Assembly (NCBI RefSeq): GCF_014652895.1
Contig: NZ_BMZR01000003.1
Span: forward strand, 456,059-520,058
Length of the DNA: 64,000 nt
Origin: Psychrobacter glaciei
GTDB lineage: Bacteria > Pseudomonadota > Gammaproteobacteria > Pseudomonadales > Moraxellaceae
Direction: 5' to 3'
Made by a program: the position numbers and the translations under genes. The notes beneath the pieces are model-generated. The model saw nothing but the letters and a program-made list of their open reading frames with translations, searched no databases and was not told the DNA's origin. How positions within the stretch are numbered: the first letter of the stretch is position 1; every line of letters begins with the position of its first letter. Of this stretch, positions 35,102 through 44,212 are shown piece by piece.

Positions 35102-36717
35102 TGACGGACTTATCGATGAAGCCTCCAACATTTAAGATACGTATGACCCTGTTTTGGCGTCTGTTTTTAAGCTTATTAGTGACGATTCTGATAACCTCTA
35201 TTTTATCCATTATGGTGGAGCGTTGGCTGGTCGAAAAAGCGCTAACCGCTCGTATGGATGTGCAAATTGATAGTTTATTGATTAAGCGCCAAGAAATGAT
35301 TGAGGCGTTACAAGTGGGTGATTTAACCACTGTCAGGGAGATGTACCGTCAAGATCGGCGGCTTATGAATCAGATCAGAGTCTATGATGAGCAAGGTGCC
35401 ATTATATTTCCACGTTATCGTGATAGAGATGGGCGTAGGCAAAAACCTATGAATAGCGATCGACAGGTCATGGGGTATTCATCAATGCTACCAATACAGT
35501 CAATGCCTAATGCGGATAATAAAAAACCTGATAATAAAATGTCTGGTAATCACGATGATAGAGTATCAAATAATGAACCGTCACTTTTAAATCATATCCT
35601 GTCACCGATGACCCCGAATCGCGCGAAGATGGCTGATCCTGATAGTCGTCCTGAACTGGCGGACATGACGGTCGTCTTACCAGATGAGCAGGCTGTGATC
35701 ATACAATTGCGTCCGCATCTGCGCTTTTCAGACGTCGTAGCGCTGCAACGTGGCAATTTTCCCATACGTTTACTGTTGATTATTATCTTTAGCGTCTTGG
35801 TTTGTGTTTGGCTGAGTCGTACATTGACCCAGCGTATTCGCCGTGTGCAAAACACCGTACATCGTATGATTGACGGCGACTATCAAGCCCATCCAAATCT
35901 ATCAAAAATGGGCGATGATGAATTGGGTTTGCTGGCTAAAGATGTGGCCAAACTCTCAACGCGGCTGGCTGAGAGTGAGCTGGCACGCAAGCAGATGCTC
36001 AGTGATATCTCGCACGAGCTACGATCGCCATTGGCGCGTCTTGACGTTGCGACTGAGTTGACTCGCGACTTTGCACCGAATGCCAGTCGTTACCTCGACC
36101 GTATCGATAAAGAGTCGGCGCGGATGAATGAGTTGATTGAGCAAATCATTCATATTCAGTCTCTACAAATGCAGCAATATACGATCGATAATATAGAAAA
36201 CGAAGCGGTTGATCTCTCTGATATTATCAGTGAAATTGGTCAAGACGTTTGCTTTGAGTTTCAGCATAAAAACGTGCGCTGGCAATGGCAGCCGAGTCAT
36301 ACACGCGTGATAGATTCTTTATCAACGGCTTACTCAGCCACTCCTTGGACTGTGCTTGGTAACCAAGAGCAGCTACATAGCGCGCTTGAAAATGTCATTC
36401 GTAATGCTTTTATGCATACTGCCTCTGATTCAATAGTGATTGCTGATATTAAAGAAGTGGAGATGGAGGATAAGAAACCCGCGATTCAAATCAGCATAAT
36501 GGACGAGGGCGGCGGCGTCGCGGATAAAGATGTAGAGCGTATTTTTCAGCCCTTTGTACGGCTGGATTCGGCTCGTCATCGTGAAACAGGTGGCTATGGT
36601 TTGGGATTGGCAATTGTCCATGCGGTTGTGATGGCGCATAAGGGTCAGATTCATGTCTACAATCGCCAAGATGGCTTACAAGGGCTGGTGGTACAGATAA
36701 TTTTGCCTATTAAATAA
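35101..36717 (+). CDS. cpxA: Sensor histidine kinase, CpxA-like
   Basis: 538 residues. Two membrane helices (about 18-40 and 221-241) frame a periplasmic sensor region that contains an Asn/Asp/Lys-rich low-complexity stretch. HAMP follows, then HisKA with phospho-accepting His305 in DISHELRSPLARLD, and HATPase_c with N-box (ENVIRNAFMHT), DEGGGV and GGYGLGLAI. It is coupled to the response regulator upstream. The adjacent Spy/CpxP-like gene suggests an envelope-stress role. The periplasmic part does not look closely like enteric CpxA, so the exact signal is unknown. Confidence 0.88.
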   Translation: MTDLSMKPPTFKIRMTLFWRLFLSLLVTILITSILSIMVERWLVEKALTARMDVQIDSLLIKRQEMIEALQVGDLTTVREMYRQDRRLMNQIRVYDEQGAIIFPRYRDRDGRRQKPMNSDRQVMGYSSMLPIQSMPNADNKKPDNKMSGNHDDRVSNNEPSLLNHILSPMTPNRAKMADPDSRPELADMTVVLPDEQAVIIQLRPHLRFSDVVALQRGNFPIRLLLIIIFSVLVCVWLSRTLTQRIRRVQNTVHRMIDGDYQAHPNLSKMGDDELGLLAKDVAKLSTRLAESELARKQMLSDISHELRSPLARLDVATELTRDFAPNASRYLDRIDKESARMNELIEQIIHIQSLQMQQYTIDNIENEAVDLSDIISEIGQDVCFEFQHKNVRWQWQPSHTRVIDSLSTAYSATPWTVLGNQEQLHSALENVIRNAFMHTASDSIVIADIKEVEMEDKKPAIQISIMDEGGGVADKDVERIFQPFVRLDSARHRETGGYGLGLAIVHAVVMAHKGQIHVYNRQDGLQGLVVQIILPIK

Positions 36718-36886
36718 ATACCCTTTAAACACAAGGAGCTGACATAAATAAGCGTTACGTCAAATTGCCTTTATGAAGATAACTCGTTGTCAATTCATTA
36801 AAGCATAGTGGTTTGCCGTGCCTTGACTGAATGTTTGATATGCTTTGGTTATTTATTGAATAAATCGATATACAGGTTTGTTTTTA

Positions 36887-37951
36887 ATGAGTATTCTAAT
36901 CATCATGATACTACCAAATCCATTCACTCGTCCTCTCAATGCTTGGGTCACCATTTTTGTGGTTGCCTTGCACGGTGCCACGGTATGGGCAATGATGTCT
37001 ATCGATACCCCGAAACCTCCCGAAATAAAAAATAAACCAGAGACCATTCAACTAGAGCTAATCACATTAGCGTCACCTCCTACCAATAGGCCAAGTACAG
37101 AACATCAATCCAAACCTGTCTCAGAAAAACAACCCGTCTCTGAGACTCAACCAATCAAACCATTAGAAAAAGTGGTAGCATCTGCTCAGACGTCATCAGC
37201 TGCAACATTAAAAGCTGAAACAAAAGAAGCGCCAATACCTTCAACAGCAAACACTGACGTGGCTAAAAAATCACCCAATTTAGAAAGCAATCCTGAAAAT
37301 TCTCTCGAAACCCCCTCATCAGCGTCACCATTGACGACAGTAGAATCAAGAAAAATAGCGAATGTATCAGACGACACAGAGCAAGATCTATCGGCGATGA
37401 TTCGAGCTGTGACAGCGCAGTTCAACCGTGATCAAGCCAGACAGAAACGTGAACTAGGAAAACAAATCAACCGAAAGCTCGCCGAACAAGAGCAATGGCG
37501 CATACAAGCAGCCAACGAAGCAATTGCCAACATGCTGAAGTTAGCCGCTGCCCAAGCCGAAAAGCAAGTCACTGATCAGGCCGCTATAGATGAGAAGGCT
37601 GATAAAAATGATAAGGTTAATAAAAGTGACGAGACTGCCACGTTTTTGGCAGATTATGGCAGCTGGCTCGATAAGCACGAACCGACGACTAGCTTACCAT
37701 TGCTAATATGGCGTAGCATTGATACTGAGCTCGGTGATGTATTTATCGTCATGCTAGAGTTGCATGTCAATAAAGAAGGCTATATTACTGAGGTGCAACT
37801 GCTTGAACCCTCAGGCAGTCCAATAATCGATGCAATGGCAACCACGCAAGTCAGGACAGGGCAACTCAATCCACTGCAAAAAGATGGCAAGACAGTTGAT
37901 GCGATTGTGCCGATGTCATTGGTATATGAGAGACCGACATTTAATAATTAA
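36887..37951 (+). CDS. tonB: TonB-like energy transducer
   Basis: 354 residues from the ATG at 36887 (AGG 10 nt upstream); an in-frame TTG at 36878 is weaker. An N-terminal membrane anchor (about residues 14-35) is followed by a Pro/Lys/Glu/Ser-rich spacer, then an Ala/Gln/Lys helical stretch (about 180-235) more like TolA than classical TonB. The C-terminal TonB domain has LHVNKEGYITEVQLLEPSGSP and an IVPMSLVYERP ending. With exbB and exbD downstream it should power outer-membrane receptors with proton motive force. Confidence 0.87.
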   Translation: MSILIIMILPNPFTRPLNAWVTIFVVALHGATVWAMMSIDTPKPPEIKNKPETIQLELITLASPPTNRPSTEHQSKPVSEKQPVSETQPIKPLEKVVASAQTSSAATLKAETKEAPIPSTANTDVAKKSPNLESNPENSLETPSSASPLTTVESRKIANVSDDTEQDLSAMIRAVTAQFNRDQARQKRELGKQINRKLAEQEQWRIQAANEAIANMLKLAAAQAEKQVTDQAAIDEKADKNDKVNKSDETATFLADYGSWLDKHEPTTSLPLLIWRSIDTELGDVFIVMLELHVNKEGYITEVQLLEPSGSPIIDAMATTQVRTGQLNPLQKDGKTVDAIVPMSLVYERPTFNN

Positions 37952-38024
37952 CATAGAATTTGTAAGGTCTTTCACCGATGATAATGATAGCAGCTGTTTT
38001 TAAATGAACAATACGGTCTATCAT

Positions 38025-38160
38025 CAGATCAATATAAAAAAACGGCAAGCGTAACATCCAGCTGGTATAAATTTCCTTGCTTGCTGTGTGCTTGGCACTT
38101 CAGAGCCTTAGAAAAACTCATCCCAGCAGCATGGTATTTTTTAAAGTGAATCTACTATAA
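38025..38160. repeat. Dispersed intergenic repeat, family C
   Basis: Shares with 44013-44165 the segments TTCCTTGCTTGCTGTG / TTTCTTGCTTACTGTG, AGAGCCTTAGAAAA / AGAGGCTTCGAAAA, ATCCCAGCA and a GTGAATCTACTATA / TTGAATCGACTATA end. It lies between tonB and exbB. Confidence 0.65.
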
Positions 38161-38222
38161 TTACGTCAAGATAATTACATTAAGATAGTCACGTCAAGTC
38201 ACGTCAAGATAGTTACGTTAAG
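38157..38222. repeat. 14-bp tandem repeat upstream of exbB
   Basis: Five units of the type ATARTTACRTYAAG, at 38157, 38171, 38185, 38199 (shortened to 10 bp) and 38209. The last unit runs into the exbB ribosome binding site, so copy number changes would alter promoter spacing. Confidence 0.8.
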
Positions 38223-38230
38223 GAAGATGT

Positions 38231-38821
38231 ATGGATCTTATGGATTATTGGCAATACACAGATATTATTACCAAGGCTTTATTTTTTGCACTTTTTGCGT
38301 TATCGGTTGCCTCTTGGGTCACAGGGATTTTGCGGCTGTATTATAGTCGCCAACTGGCCAAAACTGTCGCGGCTGATTTAGCGCAGCAATTACAAAAACA
38401 AGTACCGCCTAGTTTGCAAGCCAGTGCAGAGGAGCGCAGATTGATGACCGAGCAGACTTTATTGCAACTGATTGGTCGCTATCGACATCGGAGTGAGCAA
38501 GGATTGCCGCTACTAGGTACGACTGCCGCTATTGCGCCCTTTATTGGATTATTTGGCACGGTATGGGGTATATTTCATGCGCTACGCAGTATCGGTATGA
38601 GCGGGCAGGCAGGGCTTGCGCAAGTGGCAGGTCCAGTAGGTGAGGCGCTCATCATGACGGGGCTTGGTCTTGCCGTTGCGATTCCTGCTGTGATTTTTTA
38701 TAACATTATTGCGCGTATGAATCGTCGAACGTTATTCTTAGCCAATGATATTGCTCACGGTCTCTTAGGTGCATCGATGCGTCCAGCGGTGACGACAGAT
38801 AAAACGAATACAAATGTTTAG
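38231..38821 (+). CDS. exbB: ExbB, MotA/TolQ/ExbB proton channel family
   Basis: 196 residues with three membrane helices. After the first helix comes a cytoplasmic loop (LIGRYRHRSEQGLPLLGT), then the signature TAAIAPFIGLFGTVWGIFHA and GPVGEALIMTGLGLAVAIPAV. It forms the pentameric channel with ExbD that energises TonB. ExbB (rather than TolQ) is chosen because the gene is preceded by tonB and followed by exbD, with no tol-pal genes nearby. Confidence 0.9.
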   Translation: MDLMDYWQYTDIITKALFFALFALSVASWVTGILRLYYSRQLAKTVAADLAQQLQKQVPPSLQASAEERRLMTEQTLLQLIGRYRHRSEQGLPLLGTTAAIAPFIGLFGTVWGIFHALRSIGMSGQAGLAQVAGPVGEALIMTGLGLAVAIPAVIFYNIIARMNRRTLFLANDIAHGLLGASMRPAVTTDKTNTNV

Positions 38822-38859
38822 ATCCTTGCAATTTATTGGCTATAAAAAAGGAGACACGC

Positions 38860-39261
38860 ATGGCGTTTCATCTAGGAGATGATGACACTCAAGGTTTGAG
38901 CGAGATGAACCTGATACCGCTCATCGATATCATGCTGGTGCTGATGATTATCTTTTTAGTGACGGCGACAGTGATGAACCCAACTGTGCCATTGGATCTG
39001 CCCAAGACCAGTGCTACGATTAATGATTTGCCTGATGACATATTACAAATCAGTATCAATCAAGACAATGAGCTGTTTTGGGATGAAGAGTCGCTGTCAT
39101 TGCCGCAACTACAGACACGGTTTGCGCAAGCAGCAAGTGATGGGCTAGATCCTAGTATTCATCTGCGCGCAGACAAAGACACTCGCTACGATATGGTAGC
39201 GCAAGTTTTGGCTGCTGCGAGCAATGCAGGTCTTACTAAAGTTGCTTTCGTCAATGAGTAA
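38860..39261 (+). CDS. exbD: ExbD biopolymer transport protein
   Basis: 133 residues from the ATG at 38860 with AAAAAAGGAGACACGC upstream; an earlier in-frame start at 38836 is unlikely. One N-terminal membrane helix carries the essential Asp23 in IPLIDIMLVLMI. The periplasmic domain follows with LPKTSATIND and HLRADKDTRYDMVAQV. It completes the TonB-ExbB-ExbD motor. Its 3-prime side is bordered by a MITE-like element. Confidence 0.92.
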   Translation: MAFHLGDDDTQGLSEMNLIPLIDIMLVLMIIFLVTATVMNPTVPLDLPKTSATINDLPDDILQISINQDNELFWDEESLSLPQLQTRFAQAASDGLDPSIHLRADKDTRYDMVAQVLAAASNAGLTKVAFVNE

Positions 39262-39310
39262 GCTTTTGGAATATCACCGTAAAAAATACGCCCTACCATC
39301 AAGAAGATGC

Positions 39311-39386
39311 TAGGGCGTATCATCAATCAGCACATTAATACATTTAGCCATTTCAAACTTCACAATCTAAATGATGACACGCCCTA
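39311..39386. mobile_element. Short MITE-like element, family A (GGGCGTGTC ends)
   Basis: A 76-bp element with 15-bp terminal inverted repeats TAGGGCGTATCATCA / TGATGACACGCCCTA (one mismatch), flanked by TA on both sides. The left end also pairs with an inverted copy at 39286-39300 (14 of 15 bp), making a hairpin just after exbD. No coding capacity. Confidence 0.7.
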
Positions 39387-39432
39387 GGGTTTATTTTTTG
39401 AATCAGCTTAAAAGGAAGAAAACGGCAATCAT

Positions 39433-40578
39433 CTAAAATGCCCGTTCAAAAAACCACCACAGTGCCACTAAAATACTAATCAGCGAACCGATATAAAATA
39501 TAATCCATTTATAAAATTGTGTGTGACGTAATAGTAGCGCTATGGGAAATACCAAAGCGATAAATACTAACTGTCCCATCTCAATGCCTACGTTGAAACT
39601 CAACAACGCTAATACACGTGCACTGGTAGCAAGTGGCAAATCTACCAATACATTGGCAAAACCAAAACCGTGAATCAGTCCAAAAACAAAGGCCAGATAG
39701 ACCGCTCGTACCCGTAGTAATGGCACGACATTATTGAGCGCGGCAAAGGCAATAGACAGTGCAATCAAAGATTCGATAAAGCGTGGCGGTATGCTAACGA
39801 TTTGCAGTGCCGCTAAGCTGAGTGTAATGGAGTGAGCGAGTGTGAACGAAGTCGCAATCCAAAACACTTCAAGCAGCGCCGCTTTTGGTTTAGTGACAGC
39901 AATCAATTGTTTCTGTTTGCGCACGTACACCGCAGGAATGAGCAGTACAAATAAGAATAACAGATGATCCCAACCAATCAGCAAGTGGTGTATACCGCTT
40001 TTGAGAAAATTAGTCGCGGTAGACATCCAGCCAGTATTTGCCTGCGACCCTAATGGGCTTTGGCCTACTGCCAGCACTTGTAGGGCGGTGTCATCATTAG
40101 CCTGAGTCAGAATCAATCGGTGGTTGGCATCAATACCTGCCAATATCTGGTAGTCAAGATTATCGATGGGCTGAGTACAGCTTAAGGCAAAATTGCTATA
40201 TAAATAATTAAACCCGCCACGTGTATTAATGGCTAATGGCGCAAATTTTGTAATTTGACACGCTTGTGCGCTACTTTCTAGTTTTATTTTGGATTGAATC
40301 AGTTGCTCTATCAGCGATGTCTGTAACTTTACTTCTGCCCAACTGACTTGACTGTCTTTGTTTGGGTCTATATCAATCAGCAACGCTAAGTCGCGCAGTG
40401 AAAGCTCATATTCTGCATCATATTTACTCTCTGCCGTACTCTCAGAGTCGCTTAGATTGAGGTTTAAGTAGGCGGTACTAGACTCATGCGCTTGTGCCAC
40501 TGAACACGTCAGCGCCAGTAACAGCAGCGTCAGGTAACGATAAGTATGACTTCCAATAAGTCTGCGAAGCGCATTCAT
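39433..40578 (-). CDS. HupE/UreJ-family membrane protein with periplasmic N-terminal domain
   Basis: 381 residues. A signal peptide (LLLALTCSVAQA) precedes a soluble domain of about 170 residues that contains an EF-hand-like loop DPNKDSQVSWAEV. Six or seven helices follow with the HupE signature: GWDHLLFLFVLL, FTLAHSITLSLAAL, FGLIHGFGFA. HupE-type proteins are linked to nickel or other metal transport, but this long form (type 2) is uncharacterised. It overlaps the upstream TPR gene by 4 bp (ATGA), so the two are translationally coupled. Confidence 0.85.
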   Translation of the reverse strand: MNALRRLIGSHTYRYLTLLLLALTCSVAQAHESSTAYLNLNLSDSESTAESKYDAEYELSLRDLALLIDIDPNKDSQVSWAEVKLQTSLIEQLIQSKIKLESSAQACQITKFAPLAINTRGGFNYLYSNFALSCTQPIDNLDYQILAGIDANHRLILTQANDDTALQVLAVGQSPLGSQANTGWMSTATNFLKSGIHHLLIGWDHLLFLFVLLIPAVYVRKQKQLIAVTKPKAALLEVFWIATSFTLAHSITLSLAALQIVSIPPRFIESLIALSIAFAALNNVVPLLRVRAVYLAFVFGLIHGFGFANVLVDLPLATSARVLALLSFNVGIEMGQLVFIALVFPIALLLRHTQFYKWIIFYIGSLISILVALWWFFERAF

Positions 40579-41819
40579 AAAAGCTTCTCCTTATTCATAC
40601 CTTGCGTGTTTACGGTTTGCGTGCTTTTGGCTTGAGTGTTGGACGTTTGCATAGTGGCAACTTGGCAATTTAGACAATCACTGATTTTACCTGAGCGTAG
40701 CGCTTGCTCTAGTGCAGGATATTCGAATTGCGTGTCTGTCATAAATTGGCGTATTAGCTTAATGTCTGCTTGGCTGCCAGCTTTGATAGCTGCGCTCGCA
40801 TAGAGCACGATATCAGCCGTTTCACGCTGCTGTTGCCAATTATCTTGAGCCAATTTTAGTGCTGAGTCCACTTGATTGGCTAGCAAAGCATAAGTCGCTT
40901 GTTCGCGCATATGAGCATTTTCTTTACGTATCTGCCACACCTCAATGCGTTCTTTCATCAATGCTAAGTTTTTCTGTGCTTGAGGGTCGCCTAATTCCAT
41001 TTGAGCAGTGATAAGGCGTAGTAGCAAGGCGTCTTTATCCGTATGCGCTTGGAGCATATCGCGCACCTTTTCATACTCGCCGATACTCAATAGCCAGTCA
41101 GCGCGAGCCATCAGCGCCGGTACGGTTTGATCGTCCATCACACTAAAAATCTGATTGGTAAGTGAAGTATCTTGGCTACGTAATGCGGCATCTGCTTGCA
41201 TCAAGTATATCCAGCGAGCAGTTGATGCATCTAACCCAGGTGCGATCGCCGCCAGCCCACTGAGTGTTTGTTTTGCCTGTTCAAGCTGCCCAGTCATGCT
41301 CTGTATCTGAGCCTGACAAGCCAACTCATAAACACGCAATTCAGGATCATCAAGTTTGTTGCAGTAGCTCAAAGCGTCTTTAAACTGACCTTGGACGACC
41401 AGTAACGAAGAAAGAGTCAATAAAGCATCTGGATGAGTCTCTTCTTGTTCTAATATCTGCGTTAATAACGCTTTTGCTTGAGCAAATTTATGATCTGACT
41501 GCAATGCTCGTGCTCGTAGCATTAGCGTATCTATACTCTGGTCTGTGCTCTGATCTAACTGCGCGCGTGCCTGACCCAATGCTCGAGGATCGCCTTGTAG
41601 ATAGGCACGCTCTAACAATTGACTGGTTTGTGCTGGGTTATTTGTGTGTGTGTCAGTTCGAAAGTCAGCAGCGTTTAGATAGCGCGGCGCTGGGGAATCT
41701 GTAGGCAGGGTCGCTAGAATTTGTTGATCGTCTTTTGGTATAAAGGGGGCAGCGTGAAGCAGTTGGCTGCTGAGAGGTAATAACAGTAATAATCCGATAG
41801 GGAATTTAATCCAATGCAT
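40575..41819 (-). CDS. Secreted TPR-repeat protein
   Basis: 414 residues from the ATG at 41819; the open frame extends to a TTG at 41855. The signal peptide core IGLLLLLPLSSQLLHA ends in LHA. The rest is helical with repeated pairs of the TPR type, for example FAQAKALLTQILEQEETHP and FKDALSYCNKLDDPELR. Likely periplasmic scaffold. Two cysteines in a CLNC motif near the C-terminus could bind metal or form a disulfide. Part of the DUF4331-lipoprotein-TPR-HupE group. Confidence 0.82.
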   Translation of the reverse strand: MHWIKFPIGLLLLLPLSSQLLHAAPFIPKDDQQILATLPTDSPAPRYLNAADFRTDTHTNNPAQTSQLLERAYLQGDPRALGQARAQLDQSTDQSIDTLMLRARALQSDHKFAQAKALLTQILEQEETHPDALLTLSSLLVVQGQFKDALSYCNKLDDPELRVYELACQAQIQSMTGQLEQAKQTLSGLAAIAPGLDASTARWIYLMQADAALRSQDTSLTNQIFSVMDDQTVPALMARADWLLSIGEYEKVRDMLQAHTDKDALLLRLITAQMELGDPQAQKNLALMKERIEVWQIRKENAHMREQATYALLANQVDSALKLAQDNWQQQRETADIVLYASAAIKAGSQADIKLIRQFMTDTQFEYPALEQALRSGKISDCLNCQVATMQTSNTQAKSTQTVNTQGMNKEKLL

Positions 41820-41895
41820 AAAATATCTCGGCTCAAAACATAAAGAAACACCCAATCAGTAAACTGATTAGGTGCTTGGATAACTTCAGGTCAAA

Positions 41896-42177
41896 CTACA
41901 GCGAGGCATTGGCGCCTGATACTGCGACAGGTTCTGCCAAATTGGCTTCAGGCAGCATCACCCGATCAATATCTTGAGGCTCATCAGTGTCGACATTATT
42001 ACTAGCATCAATCACAGCAGAGGTATTATCAACGGCTAACTTCGCTTTCGCTTGGTCTGCCGCAACAGCATTATCAACCTGATTTGACGAGTCAAAGTCA
42101 TTGTTGTCATTATCATTGAAACAACCAGAAAGTGCAGCTGATCCAGTGATCAATACGGCTAACATTATATAGCGCAT
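41896..42177 (-). CDS. Small Asn/Asp-rich lipoprotein
   Basis: 93 residues. Lipobox LSGC ends at Cys19 after MRYIMLAVLITGSAA. The mature protein is acidic, rich in Asn and Asp directly after the Cys (NDNDNNDFD), with no recognisable domain. It lies 27 bp after the DUF4331 gene with a good AAGGAGAAAT ribosome binding site, so it is probably in the same operon. Function unknown. Confidence 0.75.
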   Translation of the reverse strand: MRYIMLAVLITGSAALSGCFNDNDNNDFDSSNQVDNAVAADQAKAKLAVDNTSAVIDASNNVDTDEPQDIDRVMLPEANLAEPVAVSGANASL

Positions 42178-42204
42178 AGTATTTCTCCTTGGGTTAGATT
42201 CAGC

Positions 42205-43710
42205 TTATCGGCTACCTGGGGTTGGGGTGGTTAGATAAGGGAATACTGAGTCAAATTCGGTCGCAGGTTTTAGCGCACCATCAGTGAATAGACCTTTACC
42301 GGCTTTAGCATCCTCAGGCACACAAGTGACGTCTGCAGGCAATCCAGCATGACATAAAGCACCCATAGACACTCTCAACGCAATGTCAGTGACATCATCA
42401 CCAGGACGTCTACCGTTTGGAAAACCTGCCACATCTTTAGCATTAGCACTTGGGCGACCATCGTTCTGACCTGGAATAATACTAATCACACCCAAATCGT
42501 TTTGATTGGCAGCTGCAACAGCAGGCGTGCTAGTGTTAAGTCGTAACATATCTGCCGGCACTTGTTTTGGATTAGCAGGTTTGTTGATCGTAGGAACACC
42601 CGTTAAAAAGGCAGTGATTAAATCTTGACGAGGGAAGTTCGTTGGCGCTACTGCACCCGCATCTCCATACAAAGTTTCAATCAATGCTGGAAGCGTGGGG
42701 TACTGGACGTAGGGAGCAAATTTCGCTAAATCGTCTTTTGGCTCTGACGCATTGAATTTATCTTTATCTTTAAGTCCAATAACCACTTCATTGACCAATG
42801 GCATACCTAGTCGTGACACCTGAGTCCATGCACCGCCTTTTTTGGCTGTTGTACTGATGCCTGAAGCAGGATTGCCATTTACCAAGGTTGCTTGACGCAC
42901 GCTAGCCGTTGTCCAAGCACCGATGACAGGATCGTTACCAGTCGCGTTGACTAAGCAAGCTTTAGGGACTTCCATGGCGATAGAGGTAATGTTTTTATCT
43001 GCCAGAATGTTAGTACCACCATTACGTGCACCTAATGGGTTTAGGTTGATTAAATCAAACACTCTACCCAAGTCAATTGCAAAGCTCTCAGCACGTTGAC
43101 CAACGAATACTTTACCAGTACCACAGCTACCCAAGTTTAACGGCTTAATAAAGCTGCGTGCATAGGTAGGGTAGTCAGCAAACGATTTGGTACCGATATA
43201 GTCAAATGGTTTTTTGAAATTGCCCAAATCAGTGCGTGAGCCACTACGGCGATCGCCTTTGACCATAGTGACGTCATAGCTCTCACTGGTTTGTACGTTA
43301 GCAGCAACCGAAGCATCACCAGCGTTGGACAAAGGAATGGCGACCTTTTCTGTCGATGGGTTGCCATCTGAGTCGATTTCGATACTGTTTAAGTTTTGGG
43401 TAAAGTCGAACTGGAAGGTAATATCTTCGACCGCATCGCCGTTGTTATCGATATGGATTTCATACAAGGCATCGTCGTCTAATGCGAAGTAATTAGGTCC
43501 ACCGTAAGCGTCTTGTAGCGGTAGATAGTTAGCAATAATCGTGACGTAATCGGCTCGATTATTTTCATAACTATTGAACATATAAAAGTCAGTGGCATCG
43601 ACTTTAGGGGTTTTGGTAATTGAAGGGGCTTCACGGTGACTAGAGGCGACGGCGCTTGCGCTAACGCATAGAGTCATGGCGGCTATTAGAGCCTTTGTGG
43701 TGTGTTTCAT
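42205..43710 (-). CDS. DUF4331 family secreted protein
   Basis: 501 residues. A signal peptide (KALIAAMTLCVSASAVA) is followed by SSHREAPSIT, the family start, and DATDFYMFNSYE. Further family segments are VTIIANYLPLQDAYGGPNYF and MPLVNEVVIGLKDKDKFN. The final part CHAGLPADVTCVPED provides two cysteines. DUF4331 proteins are exported and usually sit with TPR and HupE-type genes, as here. No biochemical role is established to my knowledge. First gene of the leftward four-gene group. Confidence 0.88.
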   Translation of the reverse strand: MKHTTKALIAAMTLCVSASAVASSHREAPSITKTPKVDATDFYMFNSYENNRADYVTIIANYLPLQDAYGGPNYFALDDDALYEIHIDNNGDAVEDITFQFDFTQNLNSIEIDSDGNPSTEKVAIPLSNAGDASVAANVQTSESYDVTMVKGDRRSGSRTDLGNFKKPFDYIGTKSFADYPTYARSFIKPLNLGSCGTGKVFVGQRAESFAIDLGRVFDLINLNPLGARNGGTNILADKNITSIAMEVPKACLVNATGNDPVIGAWTTASVRQATLVNGNPASGISTTAKKGGAWTQVSRLGMPLVNEVVIGLKDKDKFNASEPKDDLAKFAPYVQYPTLPALIETLYGDAGAVAPTNFPRQDLITAFLTGVPTINKPANPKQVPADMLRLNTSTPAVAAANQNDLGVISIIPGQNDGRPSANAKDVAGFPNGRRPGDDVTDIALRVSMGALCHAGLPADVTCVPEDAKAGKGLFTDGALKPATEFDSVFPYLTTPTPGSR

Positions 43711-43910
43711 ACGGATCCTTGTAGAAAAACTTAAGTGATAGAGGCTGTGAAAATTTTATAGCATATGAACTTTGATGAATTCAATTAAATTCTAAAGTTT
43801 GATTAATTAAATTAAATAGTGTCCTTACCAAGTTCATTTAAACTATACACTGAATTAGCTCAAATTATTAGAACTTTTATCGGTTTTATCATACCAGTCG
43901 TCGGTTTTTT

Positions 43911-43946
43911 ACAAAAAACTGCTTTGAAAACAATATCAAAGCAGTT
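43911..43946 (-). terminator. Terminator downstream of maiA
   Basis: Stem AACTGCTTTGA (43917-43927) pairs with 43936-43946, with an 8-nt loop. On the minus strand it is followed by a run of six T (43916-43911). It lies 267 bp after the maiA stop, past the repeat. Confidence 0.75.
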
Positions 43947-44012
43947 GTACTAAAGTCAGTAACTATCGCCTATAATCAGTTCAAAATCAAGAGGGTGTAT
44001 TAAAATAAGAGG

Positions 44013-44165
44013 AGTAATCAGTAAAAAGTAATATCGATACATCACGCACTGCTGATATCAATTTTTCTTGCTTACTGTGCCTGCGCAGACAGAGGCTTCG
44101 AAAATCAATCCCAGCAATGCTATGTTCTTTTTAAGCTGTGTTCTTTTTACATTGAATCGACTATA
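44013..44165. repeat. Dispersed intergenic repeat, family C, best copy
   Basis: About 153 bp running from a CAGTAAAAAGTAATATCGAT start to a TTGAATCGACTATA end, with an internal CTGTGCCTGCGCAGACAG dyad. Related copies are at 38025-38160, 56268-56297 (start only) and, decayed, 26521-26620. No coding capacity. Confidence 0.65.
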
Positions 44166-44212
44166 GAACCTATTTTGCAACGTGCTTATCCTTTCAATAA
44201 CGGGTTCGTGAT

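Larger units (their letters stand above)
43711..44212. other. Intergenic region DUF4331 / maiA
   Basis: 502 bp without a gene. From left to right it holds the promoter region of the DUF4331 group, a leftward terminator for maiA (43911-43946) and a full copy of dispersed repeat family C (44013-44165). Confidence 0.7.

Noticed and set aside
37969..37990. GATGATAATGATAGC sequence after tonB as a possible Fur box before exbB
   Set aside because: Only one half resembles the GATAATGATAATCATTATC consensus; the right half does not match.
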